46,882 bases of DNA from Gammaproteobacteria bacterium (GTDB lineage: Bacteria > Pseudomonadota > Gammaproteobacteria > Steroidobacterales > Steroidobacteraceae). A program made the translations under genes and the position numbers. Positions within the stretch are counted from its first letter, which is position 1. The number at the start of each line of letters is the position of its first letter. The notes below the pieces were generated by a model that worked only from the letters and a program-made list of their open reading frames with translations, made no database searches and was not told the DNA's origin. This document shows, piece by piece, positions 8,291-17,457 of this stretch. Location of the stretch: contig JAJFKF010000052.1 in NCBI GenBank assembly GCA_021773365.1, positions 1 through 46,882 on the forward strand, in the 5' to 3' direction.

Positions 8291-9511
8291 ATGACCTCCG
8301 TCAGCAATTCGTCGTCCCTGCCGCTGAAAACCATTGTCCTGCTTGGGGCGCTCATCGCCCTGGGCCCGCTCAGCATAGACATGTATCTGCCCGCCTTTCC
8401 TGCCATCACGCAGGAACTTGGCGCGGGTGGAGGCGCGCTGCAGCTGACGCTGGCCACCTATTTCATAGGTCTGGCGATGGGGCAGTTCTTCTATGGGCCT
8501 ATCAGTGATCGCTTCGGCCGCAAGCCACCGCTGTACTTCGGGCTGACATTGTTTGTAGTAGCTGCACTGGGTTGTGCGCTGAGCAGCAGCGTTACCGCGT
8601 TGGCAGCCTGGCGTTTTCTGCAGGGCATAGGTGGCTGTGCCTGCATGGTCATCACCATGGCCGTCATCCGTGACCATGCCAGTGGCACGGCTGCGGCGCG
8701 TGCATTCTCACGGCTGATTCTGGTGATGGGCATTGCGCCCATCGTCGCACCCCTCCTTGGTGGCTGGCTGCTGACCGCCTTTGGCTGGCGGTGGATCTTC
8801 GTCGTGCTGGCCGCCGCTGGTCTGGTCTGCCTGGTGACCATTCACTTCCGATTGCGCGAATCGCGCGATCCGGTACATGTGGTGCCACTGCGGCTCATGA
8901 CCGTACTGCGCAATTACGGCGGTTTGTTTCGTGATCGCCGCTTCATTGGTTATGCACTGACCGGATCCAGCGCGGTGGCGGGGATGTTTGCCTACATCGC
9001 TGGTTCGCCTTTCGTATTGATCGAGATCTACGGCGTGGCGCCGCAAAACTTTGGCTGGTTCTTCGGCATGAACGCGGCGGGGTTCATCATCGGTAGCCAG
9101 ATCAACGCGCGCCTGGTAACCCGTCACGGCACGGCGCCGGTGCTGCAGCAATCGGTGCGGGTGCCGGCCATTGCCGGTCTGTCTCTGGCTGCGCTGGCAT
9201 TCTCCGGCTGGTTGCCGCTGCCGATGCTGGCCTGCGGCTTCTTCGCCTACGTGGGCAGCCTGGGCTTTCTCAATCCCAACTCCATGGCGCTGGCGTTGAG
9301 CCGCTATGGTCACCGCGCCGGTACTGCGTCGGCCTTCATGGGTACGATGCAGTTCACCTTCGCCACCATTGTGGGTGCCGTCATGAGCCTTTGGCACGAT
9401 GGCACCGCGTGGCCACTGGCCTGCGTGATGGGCATCTGCGGGCTCGTGGCCCTGACCGCGGAACGGCTGCTGACCGCCTCTCCCGTTCCACTGCGGACGG
9501 ACGGCGCCTGA
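8291..9511 (+). CDS. Bcr/CflA-type MFS multidrug efflux transporter
   Basis: 406 residues with about 12 membrane segments, an inner-membrane proton-coupled exporter of the major facilitator superfamily. The first segment contains the Bcr/CflA hallmark GPLSIDMYLPAFPAI. The loop after segment 2 carries the MFS motif A form GPISDRFGRKPPLYFG. Known members export bicyclomycin, chloramphenicol, sulfonamides or cysteine; the substrate here cannot be told. It lies 45 bases after the carbonic anhydrase gene and may be read from the same promoter. Length is normal for the family (about 400). Confidence 0.93.
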   Translation: MTSVSNSSSLPLKTIVLLGALIALGPLSIDMYLPAFPAITQELGAGGGALQLTLATYFIGLAMGQFFYGPISDRFGRKPPLYFGLTLFVVAALGCALSSSVTALAAWRFLQGIGGCACMVITMAVIRDHASGTAAARAFSRLILVMGIAPIVAPLLGGWLLTAFGWRWIFVVLAAAGLVCLVTIHFRLRESRDPVHVVPLRLMTVLRNYGGLFRDRRFIGYALTGSSAVAGMFAYIAGSPFVLIEIYGVAPQNFGWFFGMNAAGFIIGSQINARLVTRHGTAPVLQQSVRVPAIAGLSLAALAFSGWLPLPMLACGFFAYVGSLGFLNPNSMALALSRYGHRAGTASAFMGTMQFTFATIVGAVMSLWHDGTAWPLACVMGICGLVALTAERLLTASPVPLRTDGA

Positions 9512-9560
9512 GCTGGAGTACAATCCAGCGGCAGCCGAAGAACGACTGGAAGCCTCGCCG

Positions 9561-12269
9561 ATGACACTTTTTTCCCGCCTGTTCCGACAATCCCCATCGC
9601 CTCAGCCCGGGAAGGAGCCTGTGCCGGGGAGCAAGAAGGAGGCGGCGCCAGTACAGGATTCTGCCGCGCCGGCCGCACCGGATGTCGGCAACGACGAAGC
9701 AGCCGCAGCGGCAGTCACGCCGGCGCCGGTGATCGAGTCCATCGACGATGAAGCCTCAGCCTGTCGCCTGGCGGTGGAAGGCTCTACCACCAGCGTGCGG
9801 CAGATGGCTGCCGAAGCGGTGACCGATCCGGCCAATATCCGCCAGCTGGTGCGGGAATTGCGGGGCAAGGACAAGAACGTCTACCGCATCCTCAAGGGCA
9901 AGGCCGATGCCCTGCTGGCGCAGGAGCGTCAGGTGGAGAAGATCCAGGCTGACATCGTCCATCTGTGTGCGGCGCTGGAGCGTCACAGTCACTGGCCCTA
10001 TGACGCGATGTACCTGCCGACGCTGGAGCACCTTGAAGAGCAATGGCAGGAGCTCGTCGCCCATGCTGACGCCCCGACCGTGCAGACCGCGGAGACGTAT
10101 CTGGAGCTCTGCCGCGAAGCCGTGGCCCGGGAAGTGCGCAAGCAGGCAAGCCATGCCGCACACGAAGCGGCCATCGCCGGCGCCGACGTGCAGCGGCAGA
10201 ACGTGCTGCAGGAGCTGCGCAAGGGTCTGGCGGAACTGTATGCCATTGAAGGCCCCGCCGACCCGGAGCTGCAGGCAGCCATGGCGAAGCGGCTGTCGCA
10301 CTTCGCCGGCCGCTGGGAGCAGGCCGGGCAGTACAAACCCGCGGACTCGGCCGATGCCGCGGCCTACGAAGCACTGCATCAGGCAACCGACAATCTGTGT
10401 GGGCTGATTGCGCAGCATGGCACGGTGAGTCAGCAGGCCGAGGCCTTCCGCGAACCGGCTGCCGACGCGGAACTGGCTGCGCAGGCGCAGACGCTGCGCA
10501 GCACACTGAAAGCCAGCGCGCACCTTGGTGACTCCGTACCATCTGCTGCCAGCGAGGCTGCCGCGGCACTGCAGGCATGGGAGCAATCGAGAGCGGAAGA
10601 GAACGCCGCCGCCGCCCACGCCGTGCGCCAGACCGGCAGTCTGATTGCCAAGGCCGGTGCCGCGTTGAAGTCCGGCGCCACCGCCCGCGCCATGGGGCTG
10701 CGTCGCGCCATAGAAGAGAAGCTCGGTGCAGCGCCACCCATGCCGCCGCACATCCTGCGCCAGCTCGAGCAGCTGGATGCCAGGCTCAATGAGCTGCGCG
10801 ACTGGAAGGACTATGCGGTGGCGCCCAAGCGCGTGGAGTTGATCGCACAGATGGAGGCGCTGGTCGGGGCCGGGGATGATCCCGGTGAACTGGCCAGGCG
10901 CATCAAGGCGCTGCAGGAAGAATGGAAGACCATCAGCAAGGGCGGCGCGGGCGATGCGCAGGAGGAATGGGAGCGTTTCCATGCCGCGTCACAGGAAGCC
11001 TTCAAGCCCTGCCGTGAATATTTCGAGGCGCAGGCGAAGTTGCGGCAGGAGAATCTGGAGAAGCGTCGGGCGTTGCTGGCGCGCCTGGAGGCCTTCGAGG
11101 CGGCGCAGGACTGGGAACATCCGGACTGGCGCGAGGTGGCCCGTGCCCTGCGCGAATCGCGGCGCGAGTGGTACAGCCACACACCCACGGACCGCGCCGC
11201 CGGACGCGCCTTGCAGGAGAGCTTCGATGCGCTGACCGCGCGCCTGCAGGAGAAGCTCGACGGCGAATATGCCGGCAACGTCAAACAAAAGAAGAGCCTG
11301 ATTGCGCGCGCGCAGAAACTGCTGGCAGAGGAAGATGGCCGCAAGGCCGTTGACGACGTCAAGCGGCTGCAGCAGCTCTGGAAGGAAACCGGTCCGGTGG
11401 AGCGCAAGGATGATCGCCGGCTATGGGAAGAATTCCGCGGGCACTGCGATGCGGTGTTCGGCAAACGACAGCAGCAGTATGCCGAGCACAGCGCGCAGAT
11501 CGATGCGCAACGCGCCCGCGGTGCGCAGATATGCGAGGAAGTTGAGAAGCTCGCCGCCCTGTCCGGGCAGCAGCTGCAGGAAAGCGCGCAACAACTGGGG
11601 CAGCTGCGCGAGGAGTTCGTTGCCATCGACACGCTGCCTGCTGCGGTTGAACGCGAACTGCGAGGACGATTCGAAGAGGGCATGGAACGCTGCGGACAGG
11701 GCCTGGCGCGTCAGCGCACGGAAGAAGAAGAGCAGCGCTGGCAGCGGCTGCTGCAGGCGGCCAATCTGGCGCGCGCCGGCGAACTGGCGAAGGCGGCAGG
11801 TGCCGACGAGACGGTGCGGCAGACATTGCAGCAGGACGCTGAGACTTTCATTGCCTCGGTTCAGCACTGGCCCAAGGGCGGCCTGCAGATCATCCAGGCG
11901 CGGCTGGCAAAGGATGACGCCGGTGACCTGGCAGCCAACGAAGCTGCGTTGCGAATGTTGTGCATCCGTGCCGAAGTGGCCACTGACACACCCACCCCCG
12001 AGGCTGATCAGGGGTTGCGCCGCCAGTACCAGGTACAGCGGCTGGTGGAGGTCATGGGTCAGGGCGGTGGCGCCGATGCCGCCGAAATAAGCGCCATGAC
12101 GCTGGAGTGGGTGGGTGCGGGTCCGGTGAGCGATGAGCTGTACACGCAGCTGCTGGAGCGATTCGAACGCTGTCGGGCAAAGTGGCGTGAGCAGTCGCAG
12201 GCGGCGCCCCCGCAGCGCCCCGCGAAGCGATCCGGACGCCGACGCGAGCGGTCGGCGGCGAGGGTGTGA
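9561..12269 (+). CDS. DUF349 domain protein, large coiled-coil
   Basis: 902 residues, cytoplasmic, mostly alpha-helical and rich in Glu, Ala, Gln and Arg. A low-complexity Pro/Ala/acidic stretch occupies about residues 12-55. Several DUF349 repeats follow; the clearest contain LQEEWKTISKGG (about residue 452) and LQQLWKETGPVERKDDRRLWEEF (about 604), each followed by a long helix. The C-terminus is basic (RPAKRSGRRRERSAARV) and could bind nucleic acid. DUF349 has no established function. It lies 48 bases upstream of glmU and runs in the same direction. Start at ATG 9561 is the first in frame; the ribosome site is weak. Confidence 0.88.
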   Translation: MTLFSRLFRQSPSPQPGKEPVPGSKKEAAPVQDSAAPAAPDVGNDEAAAAAVTPAPVIESIDDEASACRLAVEGSTTSVRQMAAEAVTDPANIRQLVRELRGKDKNVYRILKGKADALLAQERQVEKIQADIVHLCAALERHSHWPYDAMYLPTLEHLEEQWQELVAHADAPTVQTAETYLELCREAVAREVRKQASHAAHEAAIAGADVQRQNVLQELRKGLAELYAIEGPADPELQAAMAKRLSHFAGRWEQAGQYKPADSADAAAYEALHQATDNLCGLIAQHGTVSQQAEAFREPAADAELAAQAQTLRSTLKASAHLGDSVPSAASEAAAALQAWEQSRAEENAAAAHAVRQTGSLIAKAGAALKSGATARAMGLRRAIEEKLGAAPPMPPHILRQLEQLDARLNELRDWKDYAVAPKRVELIAQMEALVGAGDDPGELARRIKALQEEWKTISKGGAGDAQEEWERFHAASQEAFKPCREYFEAQAKLRQENLEKRRALLARLEAFEAAQDWEHPDWREVARALRESRREWYSHTPTDRAAGRALQESFDALTARLQEKLDGEYAGNVKQKKSLIARAQKLLAEEDGRKAVDDVKRLQQLWKETGPVERKDDRRLWEEFRGHCDAVFGKRQQQYAEHSAQIDAQRARGAQICEEVEKLAALSGQQLQESAQQLGQLREEFVAIDTLPAAVERELRGRFEEGMERCGQGLARQRTEEEEQRWQRLLQAANLARAGELAKAAGADETVRQTLQQDAETFIASVQHWPKGGLQIIQARLAKDDAGDLAANEAALRMLCIRAEVATDTPTPEADQGLRRQYQVQRLVEVMGQGGGADAAEISAMTLEWVGAGPVSDELYTQLLERFERCRAKWREQSQAAPPQRPAKRSGRRRERSAARV

Positions 12270-12317
12270 CTGCGGGCAGACTTTTGCTGCGGATAATTGG
12301 GTAGACTGCGCGCCACC

Positions 12318-13694
12318 ATGCCGTTGAGTATCGTCATTCTTGCCGCCGGCCAGGGCAAACGCATGAACAGCGACCTGCCCAAGGTCCTGCAGCCGCTGGC
12401 TACCAGACCCCTGCTGAAACACGTCATCGACTGTGCGCACACGCTGGATGCGGCTGCCATACATGTGGTGTACGGCCACGGCGGCGAGGCGGTGCCGCAG
12501 GCGCTGCAGGACGAACCGGTGAGCTGGGTGCTGCAGGCCGAGCAACTCGGTACCGGACATGCGGTGATGCAGGCAGTTTCCGCGGCGGGGACCATTCCCG
12601 ACGATCATCTGGTGCTGGTGTTGTATGGCGATGTGCCGCTGATCCGACGCGAGACGCTGTCCGCGCTGGTAGCACAGGCCGGCCCGGAGGCGATGAGTGT
12701 CCTGACGTTGATGCTGGACGATCCCACCGGCTACGGTCGCGTGGTGCGCGACGCAGCGGGCGGCGTGGCGCGCATCGTCGAACAGAAAGACGCCGGTGCC
12801 GAAGAACTGAAACTGCGGGAAGTGAACACCGGCATCATGGCCATCCCCGCCCGCCGCCTGCGCGGCTGGTTGTCGGCGCTGCGCAACGACAATGCCCAGG
12901 GCGAGTACTACCTCACCGATGTGGTGGCTGCCGCCGCCGCCGACAAGGTTCAGGTCAATGCGCTGGTGGCGCCCACCGTGGCCGAAGTCCTGGGCATCAA
13001 CGACAAGGTTCAGCTTGCACAGGTGGAGGCCGAACATCGCAGGCAACAGGCTGAGGCGCTGATGCGTGCCGGCGCCACGGTTGTCGATCCGGCACGTCTC
13101 GATGTGCGCGGCAAGGTGAGTGTCGGGCGCGATGTGTACATCGATATCAACGTCATCCTTGCCGGTGAGGTCAGGCTGGGCGACGGCGTGAAGATCGGGC
13201 CCAACAGCGTCATCCGCGACTGCGACATCGGTGCCGGCACCGAGGTATTCGCCAATTGCGTGCTCGAGGAGGCCGTAACCGGCCCCGCCTGCCGCATCGG
13301 TCCGTTCGCGCGCCTGCGGCCGCTGGCGCAGCTGGCAAAGGATGTGCATGTCGGCAACTTCGTGGAAATAAAGAAATCCCGCCTCGGCATCGGCAGCAAG
13401 GCCAATCATCTGAGCTACATCGGTGATGCCGAAGTCGGCGCTGGCGTGAATATCGGCGCGGGCACCATCACCTGCAATTACGACGGCGTGAACAAGTGGG
13501 TGACGCAGATCGGCGACGGGGCCTTCATCGGTTCGGGAACCATGCTGGTAGCCCCGGTGAAGATCGGCGCCAATGCCACCATCGGCGCCGGATCCACCAT
13601 CACCCGTGAGGCGGCGCCGGACAAACTCACCCTGGAGCGCAGCCGCCAGGCCACCGTCGAACACTGGAAACGGCCGGAAAAGAAGAAGAAATGA
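12318..13694 (+). CDS. glmU: bifunctional UDP-GlcNAc pyrophosphorylase / GlcN-1-P acetyltransferase
   Basis: 458 residues. It makes UDP-N-acetylglucosamine from glucosamine-1-phosphate, acetyl-CoA and UTP, the last two steps of the pathway that feeds peptidoglycan and LPS. The N-terminal uridylyltransferase shows ILAAGQGKRMNSDLPKVLQPL, LGTGHAV and YGDVPLI. From about residue 250 a left-handed beta-helix of hexapeptide repeats forms the acetyltransferase, with KKSRLGIGSKANHLSYIGDAEVG holding the catalytic His (NHLSYIGD) and NIGAGTITCNYDG. Length matches E. coli GlmU (456). The ATG at 12318 gives the normal N-terminus. The C-terminus ends in a run of Lys (PEKKKK). The partner gene glmS follows 130 bases on. 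Confidence 0.97.
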   Translation: MPLSIVILAAGQGKRMNSDLPKVLQPLATRPLLKHVIDCAHTLDAAAIHVVYGHGGEAVPQALQDEPVSWVLQAEQLGTGHAVMQAVSAAGTIPDDHLVLVLYGDVPLIRRETLSALVAQAGPEAMSVLTLMLDDPTGYGRVVRDAAGGVARIVEQKDAGAEELKLREVNTGIMAIPARRLRGWLSALRNDNAQGEYYLTDVVAAAAADKVQVNALVAPTVAEVLGINDKVQLAQVEAEHRRQQAEALMRAGATVVDPARLDVRGKVSVGRDVYIDINVILAGEVRLGDGVKIGPNSVIRDCDIGAGTEVFANCVLEEAVTGPACRIGPFARLRPLAQLAKDVHVGNFVEIKKSRLGIGSKANHLSYIGDAEVGAGVNIGAGTITCNYDGVNKWVTQIGDGAFIGSGTMLVAPVKIGANATIGAGSTITREAAPDKLTLERSRQATVEHWKRPEKKKK

Positions 13695-13824
13695 TGGCCT
13701 GCGCCCTCCCGCATGCGTGCGCGAGGGGCGAACCCCGGAACTGATTCACAGCATCGCCTCTGCAATAGCCATCGGCCGCCGCCCTGATGCACACTATGCG
13801 CCCCTTTAGCGGACCCCAGAAAAC

Positions 13825-15660
13825 ATGTGCGGAATCGTCGGAGCCATCGCTGAGCGCAATGTAGTCCCCATCCTCATCGAGGGCCTCAAGCGCCTGGAAT
13901 ACCGTGGTTACGACTCCGCCGGCGTGGCTGTGCTCGATGGCGCCGGCAAGCTCACCTGCAGTCGCGCGGTGGGCAAGGTGGCCCAGCTCGAAGCGAAGCT
14001 GGCTGGCAGGACGCTGAGTGGCAAGGTGGGCTTTGCGCATACCCGCTGGGCCACCCATGGCGGTGTCACCGAGGCCAATGCGCATCCCCATCTGTCTGAA
14101 GACCGCGTGGCGGTCATCCACAACGGCATCATCGAGAACTACGAACCGCTGAAAGCCGAGCTTGTCGCTGCCGGTTATCAATTTTCCTCCGAGACCGATA
14201 CCGAGGTCATCGCCCACCTGGTCAATGAGCAGCTGAAGCAGGGCCTGGATCTGTGCGAGGCCGTTCGTTTGTCCGTGAAGCGCTTCACTGGCGCCTATGC
14301 ACTGCTGGTGCTGGATGCGAAGGATCCCGGCCGCATGGTCGTGGCCCGTATCGCCAGTCCGCTGGTGATCGGTCTGGGGATAGGCGAGAACTTCGTCGCC
14401 AGCGGCGTGCCGGCCCTGCTGCCGGTCACGCAGCGCTTCATCTATCTGGAGCAGGGTGACCTGGCAGAGATTACCTGCGATGCCGTGCGGGTGTTCCGCC
14501 CGGACGGCAGCAACGTGGAGCGCGCGGTGCATGAGACGCGCTGGAGTCCGGATGCGGCGGAGAAGGGCCCCTACAGACACTTCATGCAGAAGGAAATCTT
14601 CGAGCAGCCCAGCGCGCTTGCCAACACGCTGTATGGGCGAATCGCAGACAAGCGGGTGCTGCCGGAGTCGCTGGGGCCGCGTGCGTCCGAGCTGCTGTCG
14701 CAGGCGAAGCAGATTCACATCGTCGCCTGCGGTACCAGTTACCACGCCGGCTGTGTGGGCAAGTACTGGATAGAATCGTTGGCGGGCGTCCCCTGCCAGG
14801 TGGAGATCGCCAGCGAGTATCGCTACCGCCAGATCGTCGTGCCCCCCGGGACCTTGTTTGTGACACTGTCCCAGTCCGGCGAAACCGCCGATACGCTGGA
14901 GGCCCTGCGTCAGGCAAAGACCAGTGGTTACATCGGCTCACTCACCGTCTGCAACAGTGCGCACAGCTCCATGGTGCGCGAATCCGATCTGTCGATGATG
15001 ACGCAGGCGGGGCCGGAAATTGGCGTGGCCAGTACCAAGGCCTTCACCACACAGCTCATTTCCATGCTGCTGGTGGCGCTGATGCTCGGTCGTCAACGCG
15101 ATGTGCTCAGTGCCGAGCGCGAGGCGGAGTTCGTCGGGCATCTGTACCACGCCGCGGTGGCGGTGGAGCAGGTGCTGCAGATGGACGCGGCGTTGAAGTT
15201 GCTGGCCGAGCAGTTTGCGGAGAAGCATCACACGCTGTTCCTGGGCCGTGGCCCCATGTGGCCGGTGGCGATGGAAGGGGCGTTGAAGCTCAAGGAAATC
15301 TCCTACATCCATGCCGAGGCCTATGCCGCTGGCGAACTGAAGCACGGACCACTGGCGCTGATCGACGAGGAAATGCCCGTTGTTGTCGTGGCGCCGAACA
15401 ACGATCTTCTGGACAAGCTCAAGTCCAACGTCCAGGTGGTGCGCGCCCGCGGCGGCCAGCTCTATGTCTTCGCCGACAAGGAGACGGGCATGAAGTCCGA
15501 GCCCGGCATCACCGTCATCGAGATGCCGCATGCCGACCGTCTGATCGCGCCCATCGTCTATACAGTCCCGCTGCAGCTGCTGGCCTACCATGTTGCCGTG
15601 CTCAAGGGCACCGATGTCGACCAGCCACGCAACCTCGCCAAGTCCGTAACCGTGGAGTGA
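13825..15660 (+). CDS. glmS: glutamine-fructose-6-phosphate aminotransferase (isomerizing)
   Basis: 611 residues. It converts fructose-6-phosphate and glutamine to glucosamine-6-phosphate, the committing step towards UDP-GlcNAc. The N-terminal glutaminase begins MCGIVGA, with Cys2 as nucleophile after removal of Met, followed by [10 protein letters not shown]. Two SIS sugar-isomerase domains follow, with [26 protein letters not shown], and the C-terminal [11 protein letters not shown] ending typical of GlmS. Length matches E. coli (609). No glmS ribozyme-like leader is expected in this group; the 130-base leader shows only an imperfect GC-rich hairpin near 13701-13730. An outer-membrane-like protein gene starts 5 bases after the stop. 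Confidence 0.97.
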   Translation: MCGIVGAIAERNVVPILIEGLKRLEYRGYDSAGVAVLDGAGKLTCSRAVGKVAQLEAKLAGRTLSGKVGFAHTRWATHGGVTEANAHPHLSEDRVAVIHNGIIENYEPLKAELVAAGYQFSSETDTEVIAHLVNEQLKQGLDLCEAVRLSVKRFTGAYALLVLDAKDPGRMVVARIASPLVIGLGIGENFVASGVPALLPVTQRFIYLEQGDLAEITCDAVRVFRPDGSNVERAVHETRWSPDAAEKGPYRHFMQKEIFEQPSALANTLYGRIADKRVLPESLGPRASELLSQAKQIHIVACGTSYHAGCVGKYWIESLAGVPCQVEIASEYRYRQIVVPPGTLFVTLSQSGETADTLEALRQAKTSGYIGSLTVCNSAHSSMVRESDLSMMTQAGPEIGVASTKAFTTQLISMLLVALMLGRQRDVLSAEREAEFVGHLYHAAVAVEQVLQMDAALKLLAEQFAEKHHTLFLGRGPMWPVAMEGALKLKEISYIHAEAYAAGELKHGPLALIDEEMPVVVVAPNNDLLDKLKSNVQVVRARGGQLYVFADKETGMKSEPGITVIEMPHADRLIAPIVYTVPLQLLAYHVAVLKGTDVDQPRNLAKSVTVE

Positions 15661-15665
15661 CGGTC

Positions 15666-16490
15666 ATGAAAGCATCGGCCAGAGCATCGGCCATTGCCGC
15701 GGCGACAGCAGCGGCCGCAATGTTCGCGACTCCTGTGGCCAGCGCGGTGGAACGCAGTCCCTTTGAAGACCGTTTTCGTCTCACCATGGGCGCCTGGTCC
15801 GCCAGCACGGAGACCACCCTGCGAGCCGACGCCAATGACGGCAGCCCTGGCACGCTTCTGTCCGCCGAAGGCGACTTCGGCATGCGGGAGCGCAGTGAGA
15901 TGGCCGATGTGGAAGTGGAGCTGCGCCTGCGCCCGCGCCACAAGCTGCGCCTGAATTTCTTCCAGCTCGATCGCCAGGCCACGACCGTTCTTACTCGTCA
16001 GCTGGAGTTTGGTGAGCAGACCTACCTGGTTGATGACGTCACCGATTCACAGCTGGACATCGGCAACTTCAGCGTCAGCTATTCATATATGTTCGTACGC
16101 CGCGATCGCTTTGAACTGGGCGCCAGTTTCGGGCTGCATCTGTACGAGTTCAATGGTCGCGTGGCTGTGCCCGCGCGCCTGATCGAAGAAGAAGAAAGCG
16201 AGGCCGGTCCGGTGCCGCTGGTCGGTCTGGAGGGTGCGGTGCGCTTCAACTCGCGCTGGCACGCGGAGGCGCGCATGGAGTACCTGGGATTCTCGGCCGA
16301 TCGCGGCGACGTCAGGGTACGCTTCACCAACCTGCGCGCTGGCGTGTTCTACCGTTTCAATGACAACATGTCCGCCGGACTGGGCTATGTCATGCTCGAT
16401 TCGAATGTGCGGCTCAAGGATCCGGGCAACTCCGGGCGCTGGGAGTTCAGCAATCGCGGTGGGGAGCTCCTGTTCCGCGTCGGGTTCTGA
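15666..16490 (+). CDS. predicted outer-membrane beta-barrel protein
   Basis: 274 residues with a clear signal peptide (MKASARASAIAAATAAAAMFATPVASAVE). The mature part alternates polar and hydrophobic residues, contains many aromatic strand ends such as FSVSYSYMFVRRDRFELG and LRAGVFYRFNDNMSAGLGYV, and ends in a phenylalanine (GGELLFRVGF), the classic outer-membrane insertion signal. I do not recognise a specific family. The start is set by a GGAG inside the last codons of glmS, 5 bases after its stop, so it is probably translated from the glmS message. The frame is open far upstream, but that part overlaps glmS. Confidence 0.8.
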   Translation: MKASARASAIAAATAAAAMFATPVASAVERSPFEDRFRLTMGAWSASTETTLRADANDGSPGTLLSAEGDFGMRERSEMADVEVELRLRPRHKLRLNFFQLDRQATTVLTRQLEFGEQTYLVDDVTDSQLDIGNFSVSYSYMFVRRDRFELGASFGLHLYEFNGRVAVPARLIEEEESEAGPVPLVGLEGAVRFNSRWHAEARMEYLGFSADRGDVRVRFTNLRAGVFYRFNDNMSAGLGYVMLDSNVRLKDPGNSGRWEFSNRGGELLFRVGF

Positions 16491-16504
16491 TGCGGGAGCC
16501 TCGG

Positions 16505-16927
16505 TCAGCGAATCAGACGTCTCCATGCTGAGAACAGGAGCGCAGACCTGACAACGCTGCGCAGGGCTGTGGGCGGGCGCTGCAGGTGCCGGCGCATGAT
16601 CAAGCCGGCCACGGCAGCCAGAACAAACAATGTCACAGTCGCCAGTATGGCGGCCAGCAGCCGGTAGGGCGTATCCCAGAAGGCTACAACTACCGTGAAT
16701 GCCGTCATCAGCAGGGCGATGGTGCTGAGCAGGACGATGAGGCATGACAGCAGCAGCGTGCGCGCCGTGTGCTGGATTTCTTCTTCTACTCCATTGCCCA
16801 GCTGGGAAAGTTGCGACTTGCCGTAGTCGACCAGCGTCGCGCCGAGCTGGGACAGGGAATGCAGAAGACTGCCCGCGGCGCCGGAAACGGTCCGCGATTG
16901 CCCGCCGGCAGTCTCCCTGGCGTCCAC
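16505..16927 (-). CDS. YqjE-like / phage-holin-family membrane protein
   Basis: About 140 residues with two hydrophobic helices (LLLSCLIVLLSTIALLMTAF and the stretch LLAAILATVTLFVLAAVAGLI) after a soluble, partly amphipathic N-terminus (LGATLVDYGKSQLSQLGNGVEEEI). This is the pattern of the 'phage holin family' membrane proteins of which E. coli YqjE is one; despite the name they are chromosomal genes. The start is uncertain: GTG at 16927 lies just after the stop of the upstream gene, while TTG at 16954 or 16987 would overlap it. It follows a DUF883 (YqjD-like) gene, the same order as yqjD-yqjE in E. coli, so the pair is an operon. Confidence 0.8.
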   Translation of the reverse strand: MDARETAGGQSRTVSGAAGSLLHSLSQLGATLVDYGKSQLSQLGNGVEEEIQHTARTLLLSCLIVLLSTIALLMTAFTVVVAFWDTPYRLLAAILATVTLFVLAAVAGLIMRRHLQRPPTALRSVVRSALLFSAWRRLIR

Positions 16928-16937
16928 GAAGGGTGGC

Positions 16938-17243
16938 TCAGCGTCGGCCGGCAAGGAAGCCCACCAGCAGACCGACCGCGGCGCCAAGGCCCACGGACTG
17001 CCATGGGTTGCCGCGCACGTACTGGTCGGTGGTGTCGGCAGCGTGGCGCGCCTGCGCCATGGCGCCGTTACCCATGGAAGCCAGTCTTTCCTTGGCGGCC
17101 TTCAGCGATGCCTCCGCCTGTGCGCGCACGGCCGTCACTTTCTCTCCCGCCTGGCCTGCAGTGGCCTTCAGCAGTTCCTCGGCATCGCGTACCACGATGC
17201 GTAGATCGCTCATCAGTTTCTCGGTGGTGACTTGCTGTTGCAT
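16938..17243 (-). CDS. DUF883 (ElaB/YqjD-like) membrane-anchored protein
   Basis: 101 residues: an amphipathic helical N-terminal region (LMSDLRIVVRDAEELLKATAGQ) and a single C-terminal membrane helix ending in arginines (QSVGLGAAVGLLVGFLAGRR). E. coli YqjD and ElaB of this family are tail-anchored inner-membrane proteins that bind ribosomes in stationary phase; that role here is inferred from the family. A strong GAGGAGAT site precedes the ATG at 17243. It is the first gene of a two-gene unit with the YqjE-like protein, and the 215 bases before it hold its promoter. Confidence 0.88.
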   Translation of the reverse strand: MQQQVTTEKLMSDLRIVVRDAEELLKATAGQAGEKVTAVRAQAEASLKAAKERLASMGNGAMAQARHAADTTDQYVRGNPWQSVGLGAAVGLLVGFLAGRR

Positions 17244-17420
17244 GGCCGCAATCTCCTCAGGCGTTTATTTTGACGGTACGGATGTCGAAATCCGGGGCCA
17301 CCTTCGCACTTCCATGTCGTGCGGAACAGCAGTGTTCGTGCAGGTTTGCTGTCAGAGGAGTCCGACACGCGTCAGGAGCGCGGAACAGGGCAATTTCAGG
17401 TGCCGGGTACGGTTGCCAGC

Positions 17421-17434
17421 CTGGAGCGCTCCAG
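17421..17434. repeat. 14-bp perfect palindrome after fadD
   Basis: CTGGAGCGCTCCAG is self-complementary and lies 24 bases past the fadD stop, in the 215-base gap before the DUF883 gene (both on the minus strand). It has no loop and no T-run, so it could be part of a terminator or a protein-binding site. I see no confident promoter motif elsewhere in this gap. Confidence 0.3.
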
Positions 17435-17457
17435 CGGAGCTGTGAATTCGCGGTGCA

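Noticed and set aside
9512-9529. Terminator or promoter (GCTGGA/TCCAGC hairpin with an internal TACAAT)
   Set aside because: The stem is only six pairs and no -35 lies at a suitable distance from TACAAT.
11421-13664. A 747-codon open frame on the minus strand
   Set aside because: It lies wholly antisense to the DUF349 gene and glmU, is rich in His, Gln, Gly and Arg as expected of shadows in GC-rich DNA, and shows no domain.
13695-13824. glmS ribozyme
   Set aside because: The 130-base leader shows only an imperfect GC-rich hairpin; this ribozyme is characteristic of Gram-positive bacteria and I see no matching core.
16505-17243. Prophage remnant suggested by the holin-family name
   Set aside because: The pair matches chromosomal yqjD-yqjE; no other phage genes are near.
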